From assembly GCA_964409685.1 (NCBI GenBank), contig CAYPEJ010000007.1:1-64000 (forward strand): a stretch of 64,000 nucleotides of DNA, given 5' to 3'. Every line of letters begins with the position of its first letter. The stretch's first letter is position 1. The translations under genes were made by a program, and so were the position numbers. Positions 45,211-54,296 of the stretch are shown here, in pieces. The notes beneath the pieces were generated by a model, which was not told the origin of the DNA, did not search any database, and saw only the letters and a program-made list of their open reading frames with translations. The stretch comes from Clostridium_AI sp964409685 (GTDB lineage Bacteria > Bacillota > Clostridia > Lachnospirales > Lachnospiraceae).

Positions 45211-46102
45211 ATTCGATTGATACAGCTCCAATTCCACCTTTTATATCAATCAGGTTGTTTTGGCTATTATTATCGAAATTTGTGTCTCCACACTTTTCAC
45301 CATCGATGGTAACGGAACCTAACCCTGTTTCTACGCTCCAGCTATATTCACTTCTCTTACCATCGATTTCAATATCCATATCTCCCATACCAGCCGATAT
45401 CTCAATCTTTCCGTATAATTTACCTTCTACGCTGATATCACCAACTCCACCTTCAATATTTAATCCTTCAAATGCCACATCTTCGCAATCTACATTTCCT
45501 ACACCACCACAAATTTTGGCCATCTCTGCTTTTACTTCATCACAAGAAAAGGTTCCTACACCACATTCAATGTTAAGATAAGTTGTATTAATATTTTCAA
45601 TGGAGACATTTCCTACACCAACTTTAACATCTACTTCATTAAAATCCGTCTCTTTCGCAACGTAAATATCAATAGATCCCTTTATTTTTGTTCTTCCACT
45701 TCCAAAAATATTGATAAATTTCTCTTCTTGTTCTATTTCAACGGTCTTTGTTTCCTTTGTATATTTCACTTCACAATCCGAAGAAATATCAGATAAGTCA
45801 ACCTTAATTCCCTTTTTTAAAGAAGAGTCTTCTATAATATGAATCTTATATACGCCACTTGCAACCTTTAAGTTTTCAACGTCTTCATAAATATTTTCAG
45901 AATTCACTAACTCATCTTCTTCTTTCTCATCTTCCTCCTTCTCATCTTTTATCTCACTAACAGTTACTTGTTTTTGATTCTTTGGAATAAAAGTATCCGT
46001 CAAACCAACTACTACACGTAATGCACAAGTTATAATTGCAATAATCAAACATCCTGCTAAGAAAATTGCTCCGTATTTAATTACTCTTTGCCAAGCATTC
46101 AT
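45203..46102 (-). CDS. membrane-anchored DUF4097 beta-solenoid protein
   Basis: A 299-residue protein with an N-terminal membrane helix (~12-35), an acidic linker (KDEKEEDEKEEDE) and a DUF4097-like repetitive beta region in which VxVGVGNVSIENI-type units recur (VGVGNVS, CGVGTFS, GGVGNVD, GGVGDIS, AGMGDMD, TGLGSVT, GGIGAVS). The family is often encoded with envelope-stress regulators. It overlaps the LiaF-like gene by four nucleotides (ATGA). The function is unknown; a sensor or effector at the membrane surface is likely. Confidence 0.85.
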   Translation of the reverse strand: MNAWQRVIKYGAIFLAGCLIIAIITCALRVVVGLTDTFIPKNQKQVTVSEIKDEKEEDEKEEDELVNSENIYEDVENLKVASGVYKIHIIEDSSLKKGIKVDLSDISSDCEVKYTKETKTVEIEQEEKFINIFGSGRTKIKGSIDIYVAKETDFNEVDVKVGVGNVSIENINTTYLNIECGVGTFSCDEVKAEMAKICGGVGNVDCEDVAFEGLNIEGGVGDISVEGKLYGKIEISAGMGDMDIEIDGKRSEYSWSVETGLGSVTIDGEKCGDTNFDNNSQNNLIDIKGGIGAVSIEFN

Positions 46103-46788
46103 TTAATATCAACACCTCCAAACATACAAAGCGCATTCACATAAATGGTTGGCGCTCCTTGTACATATGGTCGATTGCGTAGTTTATTTCCAACTCCACC
46201 AAAGATTGGTGTACTTGAAATTTTAATATTTACATCCATTGGTATATAAATATCAATTCCACCAAAGATTGCAGAACACTCAATTGCAACATCTTGGTTT
46301 ATAATGCAATCTCTTAAATCTAGTGTAACGCTTCCGAATATTGCATTCATGGTACAACCGTCGAATACTTCACTTTCATTAAATAACACATTTTGACCTG
46401 AGAAAATACCTGTATAATCTCGTCGATAAGTTCCACTTCCCGCACCATCTGGGATGTATCTATGCGAATGTGAACCTGTATTTCTACGAATCATAGAAAC
46501 GCCAATTGCAATAAAGATAATCGGTACAATCAATTTTTCAATTATACTACCATTAAACCAGCCCTGAGAGGAAAGGAATAACAAAACTCCTATTATAAAT
46601 CCACATACCGATACTGGCCTTGGTCCATTTTGAAAAATAGATACTAATGTTGGAATAATAATAAATAATGTCCACCATCCATCAAAGAACAACGTAAAGT
46701 TCCAGATATTAAATGCATTTCCAACAAACCCTATCCCTGCAATAATAAAAATAATTCCCCATATAAAACTTGATGATTTGTCTTTCAT
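46099..46788 (-). CDS. LiaF-like membrane protein
   Basis: A 229-residue protein: about four N-terminal membrane helices (SFIWGIIFIIAGIGFVGNAF and following) and a C-terminal beta domain with IFGSVTLDLRD, AIFGGIDIYIPMDV and MFGGVDIK, the pattern of LiaF-type cell-wall-antibiotic-response proteins. In LiaFSR systems such proteins restrain the kinase. A kinase-regulator pair lies immediately upstream. AAAGGTGGG precedes the ATG. Confidence 0.85.
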   Translation of the reverse strand: MKDKSSSFIWGIIFIIAGIGFVGNAFNIWNFTLFFDGWWTLFIIIPTLVSIFQNGPRPVSVCGFIIGVLLFLSSQGWFNGSIIEKLIVPIIFIAIGVSMIRRNTGSHSHRYIPDGAGSGTYRRDYTGIFSGQNVLFNESEVFDGCTMNAIFGSVTLDLRDCIINQDVAIECSAIFGGIDIYIPMDVNIKISSTPIFGGVGNKLRNRPYVQGAPTIYVNALCMFGGVDIK

Positions 46789-46914
46789 AATTACCCACCT
46801 TTTTTTCTTTTATATTTTTTATTTATTATATAAAATTACAACTTATTCCACTAGTTACATTTGTCACAACTTAGCAATTGTATTTGTAATATTCTGCTAT
46901 GATAAATGTCTTCA

Positions 46915-46947
46915 AAAAAAGCCTTCCCTATTTGGAAAGACTTTTTC
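46915..46947 (-). terminator. terminator of the two-component operon
   Basis: A hairpin of about 12 bp with G-U pairs and a T-run, 15 nt past the response regulator stop. It separates it from the LiaF-like gene. Confidence 0.65.
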
Positions 46948-46960
46948 AACCTAATTATGA

Positions 46961-47656
46961 TTAAACTTTGAAACGATATCCTACCCCCCATATTGTTTCA
47001 ATGTACTGTGGCTTCGATGTGTTTACCTCAATTTTCTCACGAATTTTCTTTATGTGCACAGTAACTGTTGCAATATCACCAATGGACTCCATATCCCAAA
47101 TATGTTGGAACAATTCTTCTTTCGTAAAGACGCGATTTGGATTTTCTGCTAAAAATGTTAATAGATCAAATTCCTTAGTTGTAAATACCTTCTCTTCTGC
47201 ATTTACAAATACTCTTCGATCTGTCTTATCAATACGAATACCTCGAATCTCAATGACATCATTTTTATTTACTCCTGCTCCAATTAAGCGTTCATAACGA
47301 GATAGATGCGCCTTAACCCTTGCCACTAACTCACTTGGGCTAAATGGCTTTGTCATATAGTCATCTGCCCCTAAGCCCAATCCACGAATCTTATCAATAT
47401 CATCCTTTTTAGCAGAAACCATAATCACAGGAATATCTTTCTTTTCACGAATTTTCTTGCAAATTTCAAATCCATCTATGTTTGGAAGCATTAAATCCAA
47501 AACAACTAGATCCACCTCTTCTGTTAGCGCGACATTCATTCCGCCATCCCCTGTTGCTTGTATGGTCACTTCAAATCCGCTTAATTCCAGGTAATCTTTT
47601 TCCAATTCTGCAATCGCAATATCATCCTCAATAATCAGTATTTTACTCATATCCAT
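46961..47656 (-). CDS. OmpR-family response regulator
   Basis: A 231-residue regulator. The receiver domain shows IIEDDIAI, the phospho-acceptor Asp in VVLDLMLPNIDG, and the conserved Lys in MTKPFSP; a winged-helix C-terminal domain ends ETIWGVGYRFKV. The start with AAGGAAAG at 7 nt was chosen; an ATG two codons later is possible. It follows the kinase gene by 45 nt (kinase first is the less common order). The downstream LiaF/DUF4097 genes are probable targets. Confidence 0.93.
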   Translation of the reverse strand: MDMSKILIIEDDIAIAELEKDYLELSGFEVTIQATGDGGMNVALTEEVDLVVLDLMLPNIDGFEICKKIREKKDIPVIMVSAKKDDIDKIRGLGLGADDYMTKPFSPSELVARVKAHLSRYERLIGAGVNKNDVIEIRGIRIDKTDRRVFVNAEEKVFTTKEFDLLTFLAENPNRVFTKEELFQHIWDMESIGDIATVTVHIKKIREKIEVNTSKPQYIETIWGVGYRFKV

Positions 47657-47701
47657 CACTCTTTCCTTCTTATAATCTAGAATACCCTCTAAAATCAACA
47701 C

Positions 47702-49246
47702 TTAGTTTTTTATCTTATTCCTTACCTTATCTCCGTCTTCCTCAATCTTATATATGAGTTCTTCTTCATCCCCTGTTGCTGTCTTTAACGTAAAAATAAT
47801 ACTAAGCCCTTCTCCCTCTTTTCCTTCAGCCCATATCTTTCCGCCATGGTCCATGATAATTTTCTTTGCAATGGCTAATCCGAGTCCACTTCCACCTTGA
47901 TTAGAATTTCTGGATTGATCCGTACGATAAAAACGTTCAAATATTTTTACTAAATCTTCTCTTGCAACACCTTTTCCATTGTCTTTAAAGGTTACTTGAA
48001 TCATATCGTGTACCATTTCTAATCGAACTTCAATATGTCCCTTTTCCTTATTAATATATTTCACGGAATTTCCAACAATGTTATTCACAACTCGTTTCAT
48101 TTGTTCTACATCTATTAACACTTCCGCATCTATATCCACAGAATTCTTATACTCTAATTCAATTTGCTTCACTTCAAGATCTAGAATCATTTCGCTAATA
48201 CAATCCTCAAAGTATTGATTTAAATTTACCTTTTCAAAGTTATATGGAATTTTATTTGTATCAATCTTAGAATAAAATGACAACTCATCAACTAAATACG
48301 TCATATCACTTGCCTTGGTATAAATGGTCTTTAAGTACTTATCAAGCTTCTCTGGTGAATCTGCTACTCCATCTAGGATTCCCTCTGCATAGCCCTTAAT
48401 CGCTGTAATAGGTGTCTTTAAATCATGTGATATGTTACTAATAAGCATCCTCATTTGCTCTTCATATTCAATTCTTTCTTCCATTAGGATTTTAACTTGC
48501 TTTCTCATATCCTCAAAATCATCACAGATTCTTCCAATTTCATCATCTGTATCCGCCTTCATTTCAAAATCTAGATCACCATTTTTCATTTTATAAATCC
48601 CTGTTTTTAAAATGTCTAGTGGACGAACCATCCCTTCATAAAGCCAGATGATAAGAAATATGGCAGTAAAGCACATAATGCCTATAATACACAGAATCAA
48701 CTGTATACATGACTTTTTTACTTGTGGTAAAAACGTTTCTAAATTCGTTACGATACAGATTGCTCCTCTCGAACCATCTCCATAATAAAATGAAGTCTTC
48801 TTTACAAGTAATGGCTGATTTTCATCCATATACACACCATTATCCTCTTCTACTCGAAGTGCAATCATCTCACGAATATGTTCTTTAATGCTCTCATACT
48901 TCTTTTCATTTCCAATGTACTGAACTTCCCCTTCTCGAAATACTATCATAAAAGATGATTTTTCCCTTAATTTTTCATTAAGTGAATCGGAAAATCCTTT
49001 TTCTAACAAATCATCGGGGGTATTTCTCGTTATAGTCTTTATCTCACCAAATAATGCATCTACCGCATCATGAATTAAATAATTCGGATTGGTTAGTATC
49101 TGCGTTGTATTGGCATCTATGTCATAATCTTCTTTTACTGCATTTACAGTAAAATACATAATGGTTCCTGTTGTTGTTGCAATCAACAATATGGGTAGTC
49201 CTATTATGATAATAAATGCCATAATGAGACGATTTCTTATCTTCAT
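47702..49246 (-). CDS. membrane sensor histidine kinase
   Basis: A 514-residue kinase with two membrane segments (~8-30 and ~180-205) framing a ~150-residue extracytoplasmic sensor, a HAMP domain (RPLDILKTGIYKMKNGDLDFE), the H-box ISHDLKTPI, N-box NIVGNSVKYI, and G-boxes DNGKGV and GSGLGLAI. AGGAGAG precedes the ATG. It works with the adjacent response regulator; the nearby LiaF- and DUF4097-like proteins suggest envelope or antibiotic stress sensing. Confidence 0.94.
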   Translation of the reverse strand: MKIRNRLIMAFIIIIGLPILLIATTTGTIMYFTVNAVKEDYDIDANTTQILTNPNYLIHDAVDALFGEIKTITRNTPDDLLEKGFSDSLNEKLREKSSFMIVFREGEVQYIGNEKKYESIKEHIREMIALRVEEDNGVYMDENQPLLVKKTSFYYGDGSRGAICIVTNLETFLPQVKKSCIQLILCIIGIMCFTAIFLIIWLYEGMVRPLDILKTGIYKMKNGDLDFEMKADTDDEIGRICDDFEDMRKQVKILMEERIEYEEQMRMLISNISHDLKTPITAIKGYAEGILDGVADSPEKLDKYLKTIYTKASDMTYLVDELSFYSKIDTNKIPYNFEKVNLNQYFEDCISEMILDLEVKQIELEYKNSVDIDAEVLIDVEQMKRVVNNIVGNSVKYINKEKGHIEVRLEMVHDMIQVTFKDNGKGVAREDLVKIFERFYRTDQSRNSNQGGSGLGLAIAKKIIMDHGGKIWAEGKEGEGLSIIFTLKTATGDEEELIYKIEEDGDKVRNKIKN

Positions 49247-49349
49247 AATTCTCTCCTAATCTTGTTTATCTTGCACCATATTATACCACAATACATTTTA
49301 CAATCCTAGTGTGTTACTTTTTCTATTTTTCAACATCTTTATTTTTTTC

Positions 49350-49378
49350 TTGACAAGCTTACAATAAAAGTATAATAT
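49350..49378 (+). promoter_or_regulatory. promoter of the metK leader
   Basis: TTGACA (49350-49355) and TAATAT (49373-49378) at 17 nt; TATAAT at 49371 would give 15 nt. Confidence 0.65.
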
Positions 49379-49402
49379 GTATCTATTCCTAATTAAATTA
49401 AT

Positions 49403-49545
49403 CTCTTATTCAGAGTGATGGAGAGTTAAGGCTCTATGAAATCACGGCAACCCCGAAGTCGGAAGGTGCCAATCTAAGCGAGAAATCGATCAATAAGAGG
49501 ATTTGTTTTGTATTCAAGTCCACTTATTTAGTGGCTTTTTTTTTG
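49403..49545 (+). promoter_or_regulatory. SAM-I (S-box) riboswitch with terminator
   Basis: The aptamer spans about 49403-49501: P1 arms TCTTATT and AATAAGA, the ATGAAATCACGGCAACC core and GGAAGGTGCCAA, all S-box hallmarks. The expression platform ends with an intrinsic terminator (AGTCCAC/GTGGCT then eight T, ~49518-49545). SAM binding should switch metK off. Confidence 0.95.
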
Positions 49546-49599
49546 CAATTAAATAAAGAGAGATTAGTATACAGGAACAAATAAGGAGGAAAAAATACA

Positions 49600-50790
49600 A
49601 TGGAAAAATTACTTTTTACATCGGAATCTGTTACTGAAGGGCATCCAGATAAAATCTGTGACCAAATTTCAGATTCAGTACTTGATGCGTTACTTGAACA
49701 AGACCCTATGAGCCGTGTTGCTTGCGAAACAGCTATTACAACTGGACTAGTTCTTGTAATGGGTGAAATTACAACAAAAGCCAATATCGATATTCAAAAA
49801 ATTGTACGTAATACAATTACTGAAATCGGTTATGATGCTTCTGAAAAAGGTTTTGACGCTAACACATGTGGTGTGATTGTTGCTCTTGACAAACAATCAA
49901 CAGATATCGCCATGGGTGTTGATAAAGCTTTAGAAGCAAAACAAGGTGAAGAATTAAGCAATGAAGAAATCGAAGCAATTGGTGCTGGTGACCAGGGTAT
50001 GATGTTTGGTTATGCAACAAATGAAACACCTGAGTTCATGCCATATCCAATCGCTCTTGCACATAAATTAACAGCTAAACTTACAGAAGTTAGAAAAAAT
50101 GGACCATTAACATATTTAAGACCTGATGGAAAATCTCAGGTAACAGTTGAATATGATGAAAAAGGTTGTCCAAAACGTATTGATGCAATTGTTATCTCAT
50201 CTCAACATGCTGAATCTGTAACACAAGAACAAATTCATGAAGATATTAAAAAATATGTAATTGATCCTGTTGTTCCTGCTGAAATGATTACAGATGATAC
50301 TAAGATTTATATCAATCCAACTGGTCGTTTCGTTATTGGTGGACCAAATGGTGATAGTGGTTTAACTGGACGTAAGATCATCGTAGACACATATGGCGGA
50401 TATGCTCGTCACGGCGGTGGTGCTTTCTCTGGTAAGGACTGTACAAAGGTTGACCGTTCTGCTGCTTACGCTGCAAGATACGTTGCTAAAAATATCGTTG
50501 CTGCTGGAATCGCTGAAAAGTGTGAAATCCAATTATCTTATGCAATCGGTGTAGCACAACCTACTTCTATCATGGTTGATACATTTGGAACAGGTAAAAT
50601 CGGAAATGAAAAGTTAGTTGAAATCATTCGTGCTAACTTTGACTTAAGACCTGCTGGTATCATTAAGATGTTAGATTTAAGACGTCCTATCTACAAAGGA
50701 ACAGCTGCTTATGGACATTTCGGTCGTTTAGACTTAAATCTTCCATGGGAGCAAACAGATAAAGTTGATACATTAAAATTATATTTATAA
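49600..50790 (+). CDS. metK: S-adenosylmethionine synthetase
   Basis: A 396-residue enzyme that makes SAM from methionine and ATP. It shows SESVTEGHPDKICDQISD, GAGDQGMMFGYA, and the GGGAFSGKDCTKVDRSAAYAARY loop near the middle. Length and motifs are standard. AAGGAGG lies 8-10 nt before the ATG. Controlled by the SAM-I riboswitch; terminator at 50803-50838. Confidence 0.98.
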   Translation: MEKLLFTSESVTEGHPDKICDQISDSVLDALLEQDPMSRVACETAITTGLVLVMGEITTKANIDIQKIVRNTITEIGYDASEKGFDANTCGVIVALDKQSTDIAMGVDKALEAKQGEELSNEEIEAIGAGDQGMMFGYATNETPEFMPYPIALAHKLTAKLTEVRKNGPLTYLRPDGKSQVTVEYDEKGCPKRIDAIVISSQHAESVTQEQIHEDIKKYVIDPVVPAEMITDDTKIYINPTGRFVIGGPNGDSGLTGRKIIVDTYGGYARHGGGAFSGKDCTKVDRSAAYAARYVAKNIVAAGIAEKCEIQLSYAIGVAQPTSIMVDTFGTGKIGNEKLVEIIRANFDLRPAGIIKMLDLRRPIYKGTAAYGHFGRLDLNLPWEQTDKVDTLKLYL

Positions 50791-50802
50791 TTTTGTTTTA
50801 AG

Positions 50803-50838
50803 AAATAGGACTAAATCCCATATATTTAGTCCTATTTT
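50803..50838 (+). terminator. terminator of metK
   Basis: A 14-bp stem (AAATAGGACTAAAT with ATTTAGTCCTATTT) followed by T-rich DNA. Confidence 0.85.
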
Positions 50839-50955
50839 CCGTTTTTTTTATATTAATAATTGGAATAGGATTGACAGCTACCCTCAAAAAATACTATACT
50901 AAAATATACGGATGTTTACTATATCTATCATTCAATAAAAACAAAGGGGGATAAG

Positions 50956-52035
50956 ATGAAGACAAAACGTATTCTAACAAGTCGAGCAAAACCTGGTATG
51001 GTAATAGCAGAAGACGTATATACATACAATAATCAACTTATTATTGGTAAAGATACCATGCTCACTAATCGTGCTATTACTCGATTAAAATTTTACTCCA
51101 TTACGGATATAAAAATTCACCTTGATGTAGTAAAGATGGAACCAATTGAAACTCAAATCTCTTTTACTGAAGAGATAAAGCAAACCTTTGAATACCAGGC
51201 ATTTGCAGAGAAACACTCCGATATGGTTTCCAACTTAAAAACCCAACTATGTTCATTTGTAAATAAAGAAAGTGACACAATTGATATTGATACTTTATCA
51301 ACATATATTCAAGAAGTAATTGCGGAAACACGTAATGGTACACATGTATTTCATATGTTACAGTGCATGCGAGATTATGATGACTTAACATTCGTACACT
51401 CTGTTAACGTAGCGATTATTAGTCATACCATCGGAACATGGTTACATCTAGGTGAGAATGACTTACATATACTTACTCTAGCAGGTCTTTTGCACGACAT
51501 CGGTAAATTGTTGGTTCCACATGAGATTATTCAAAAACCAACAACCTTAACTGCGGCTGAGTACCGCGTTATTAAAACTCACTCCTTCAAGGGTTATGAT
51601 ATTATGAAGGACCAAAACTTTGATATGCGCATTAAGTTATGTGCATTGATGCATCACGAAAGATGTGATGGAAGTGGATACCCAAATCACTTGACCAGTG
51701 ATGATATCATTGAATTTGCTAAAATAATTGCGATTGCAGATACTTATGATGCTATGACATCCGCAAGAATTTATCGTGCACCTATGTGTCCATTTGAAGT
51801 TATTAATATTTTTGAAACAGAAGGTCTACATAAGTATGACCCACATATTTTATTAACCTTCCTTCATGAGATGGCAGAAACTTATATTCATAGTAACATC
51901 ATTTTAAGCAATGGAGAAGAAGGTAAGATTGTTATGATTAATAACAATGCTTTATCCAAACCAGTTGTTTCTGTTGGCAGTAAATTCTATGATTTATCCA
52001 AAGAAGCAAACTTAAATATTACAAGAATCGTGTAA
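50956..52035 (+). CDS. HD-GYP domain c-di-GMP phosphodiesterase
   Basis: A 359-residue cytoplasmic protein. An N-terminal ~60-residue region (RILTSRAKPGMVIAEDV) resembles the small domains preceding HD-GYP modules. The HD-GYP domain follows at ~130-300 with HSVNVA, LLHDIGK, HHERCDGSGYP (the GYP motif) and IADTYDAMTS. It is expected to degrade c-di-GMP and may balance the GGDEF protein at 32.3-34.0 kb. AAAGGGGG precedes the ATG. Confidence 0.93.
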   Translation: MKTKRILTSRAKPGMVIAEDVYTYNNQLIIGKDTMLTNRAITRLKFYSITDIKIHLDVVKMEPIETQISFTEEIKQTFEYQAFAEKHSDMVSNLKTQLCSFVNKESDTIDIDTLSTYIQEVIAETRNGTHVFHMLQCMRDYDDLTFVHSVNVAIISHTIGTWLHLGENDLHILTLAGLLHDIGKLLVPHEIIQKPTTLTAAEYRVIKTHSFKGYDIMKDQNFDMRIKLCALMHHERCDGSGYPNHLTSDDIIEFAKIIAIADTYDAMTSARIYRAPMCPFEVINIFETEGLHKYDPHILLTFLHEMAETYIHSNIILSNGEEGKIVMINNNALSKPVVSVGSKFYDLSKEANLNITRIV

Positions 52036-52061
52036 TCTAACATATTGTTGTAAAATCATGA

Positions 52062-52094
52062 AGTCCCCTGCTTTCATGTGCAGGGGGCTTTGTT
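52062..52094 (+). terminator. terminator of the HD-GYP gene
   Basis: AGTCCCCTGC/GCAGGGGGCTT hairpin followed by TTGTTGTT. Confidence 0.7.
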
Positions 52095-52128
52095 GTTAAA
52101 AATTATTTTATTTATAAAGGAGGATACT

Positions 52129-54162
52129 ATGAAACAAAGAAGGCTCAAGTCCATTGCAGCATTTTTATTAATCCTGACTTTAATCACACCATACTTAGGA
52201 ATACAGATTGATGCTGCTGCAAAGTTCACACTAAAAAGTGGAAAGGCTGTTTCCAGCATACTTTATGCTAATAGTGCTTACACTTTAAAAGTTGGAAATC
52301 AAAAAGTCTACTACTATTCCAGTAATAAGTCTCTTATTAGTGTAAATAAAACATCTGGTAAATTGACAGTAAAAGAACCTGGAAAATGTACTATCACCGC
52401 TAAATCAAGAACTACCAATCGAACTATTTGCAAAAAGACCTTTACCATTCGACGTCGTTCTGATTACATATACTCTACGACAAAGAACTTAACAATGGTA
52501 ACTGGTGATACCAAAAAGGTGTCTGTAAAAAAATCACCTTCTAATTCAACTGATGTAATCCGTTTTAAGTCAAACAATACAAAAGTTGCTACCGTTAGTG
52601 CTACCACTGGAAAAATTACTGCGGTTGGTCCTGGAACTACAAATATTGTTGCTTATTCTAAAGCTTCAGCCTCTACGTCATACTCCAGTAGTAGCAACCG
52701 AACCTTTAAATTTAAAGTTAAGGTTTATAGCGGTATGAGTTCAGCAAAACAAATTGAAAAAAATCAAGTGGAAATTACCTTTGCTGCTACACCAGCTACA
52801 TTAACTCCTACAGACTTTACGATTACAAGTAAATCTGGTAGAAAAGTTACCGCTTCCTATGTAACCGTAACTGGTAAAAAGGCTGTATTGATTTTAAATC
52901 AAAACCTAACAGATGGTGATGTTTATACGATTAAGTATCGCTCTAGCTCCTGTAAATTCACCGCTAGTGATGGTATTATTAAAAAGTTTGTTATCTCACC
53001 TACGCAGATACCAATTAATACAGAAACGCTTATCACAGCACAAGCATATGATGCAAATGGCATCTTGATTGATGAGTATATCTACGGTAACACGTATTCT
53101 AATATTACATTTACCGTAAGTTCTACTTACTTAACATCGGATAAAAAGATTAATTTCCCTACAGCAAAGTCAACTGCAACTGCTCGTATAAAATCCACAA
53201 AAACAGTAAATGGATTAACGACTACAATTGCTGACTCTGGAAATGTAACCATTACAAGTTATGACCCAGAATTAGTATCCGCTCAGTTTAGATGCCATAT
53301 TACAAACAGTGCAACTTATACCTTTACTGATACGTCTGTATGTAAATCCATTGTTCCAAATGAATCAACTGATTATAATGCATTTATCAACATTATTAAC
53401 TCTTACCAAAAGGAAATCAGTGATTATAGTAAATATCATGTAGAGTCTAGCAATACCTCTGTATTGATTGTAACAGATGGAAATCTAAGCAATTCAAAGA
53501 AATATGCATCCTTACTTCCTGTAAAACAAGGAACTGCATATTTATATGTAAAAGATACTGATAACACAACAGTTCATACATTTTCCGTTACCGTATCTGC
53601 ACCAGCTACGTTAACAACACTTCGAGCATCTACAAGCTCAATTAACTTAGTGAATACACAAACTACAGCACAAGATGTAACCATTACAGCTACTGATCAA
53701 TATGGTAACTCCATGGATCAAATTGTATCCGGATGTTTAGCAATTGAATGTACTGCCACTACCGCAGTAGGTGTTTCTGCTGATTATGTAAATGCATTTA
53801 GCAGTAGCTTCTACAAATTAAGTTATCCAACATTAACATTTTACGGTACAAACTTGTGGCCAGGTAGATATACTTATAAACTGCAATATGAAAATAAATA
53901 CACTTACATTTACGTTGTGATATCTGGTATCACCGTGTCCGCAGCACCAAGTGTGTCTCCTTCACCAAGCGTATCACCAACACCGAGCCCTTCACCAAGT
54001 GCAACGGTTACTGTTACACCGGTGGCAAGTATAGTTCCTACGCCAAGCACAACACCAACTGTAAGTAATACTCCAGCTACCAGTGCAACGCCAACAACAA
54101 GCGTTGTACCTGAGGTTTCAACTTCACCAGTTGCTTCAACCGTGCCTAGTGAAACTACATAA
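52129..54162 (+). CDS. secreted Big2-domain cell-surface protein
   Basis: A 677-residue exported protein. Signal peptide (KQRRLKSIAAFLLILTLITPYLG, cleavage near DAAA), then bacterial Ig-like group 2 repeats (SSNKSLISVNKTSGKLTV; KSNNTKVATVSATTGKITAVG), further beta-sandwich regions, and a ~75-residue Pro/Ser/Thr tail with PSVSPSPSVSPTPSPSPS-type repeats. No enzyme motif or sortase signal is visible. AAAGGAGG lies before the ATG; the earlier in-frame Met is upstream of the SD. Confidence 0.87.
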   Translation: MKQRRLKSIAAFLLILTLITPYLGIQIDAAAKFTLKSGKAVSSILYANSAYTLKVGNQKVYYYSSNKSLISVNKTSGKLTVKEPGKCTITAKSRTTNRTICKKTFTIRRRSDYIYSTTKNLTMVTGDTKKVSVKKSPSNSTDVIRFKSNNTKVATVSATTGKITAVGPGTTNIVAYSKASASTSYSSSSNRTFKFKVKVYSGMSSAKQIEKNQVEITFAATPATLTPTDFTITSKSGRKVTASYVTVTGKKAVLILNQNLTDGDVYTIKYRSSSCKFTASDGIIKKFVISPTQIPINTETLITAQAYDANGILIDEYIYGNTYSNITFTVSSTYLTSDKKINFPTAKSTATARIKSTKTVNGLTTTIADSGNVTITSYDPELVSAQFRCHITNSATYTFTDTSVCKSIVPNESTDYNAFINIINSYQKEISDYSKYHVESSNTSVLIVTDGNLSNSKKYASLLPVKQGTAYLYVKDTDNTTVHTFSVTVSAPATLTTLRASTSSINLVNTQTTAQDVTITATDQYGNSMDQIVSGCLAIECTATTAVGVSADYVNAFSSSFYKLSYPTLTFYGTNLWPGRYTYKLQYENKYTYIYVVISGITVSAAPSVSPSPSVSPTPSPSPSATVTVTPVASIVPTPSTTPTVSNTPATSATPTTSVVPEVSTSPVASTVPSETT

Positions 54163-54229
54163 ATCAATGTTTCTGATTCAGCTAGTGCATAATATCATTT
54201 CTCGATATTTTAATTAAAAAATAGACATA

Positions 54230-54269
54230 AAAAATAACCGTTTGTAGTATTCTACAAACGGTTATTTTT
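54230..54269. terminator. bidirectional terminator
   Basis: AAATAACCGTTTGTAG/CTACAAACGGTTATTT stem with flanking A- and T-runs between the convergent Big2 and murA genes. Confidence 0.88.
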
Positions 54270-54296
54270 CTATGAATAAATATGATATCGTTCAAA

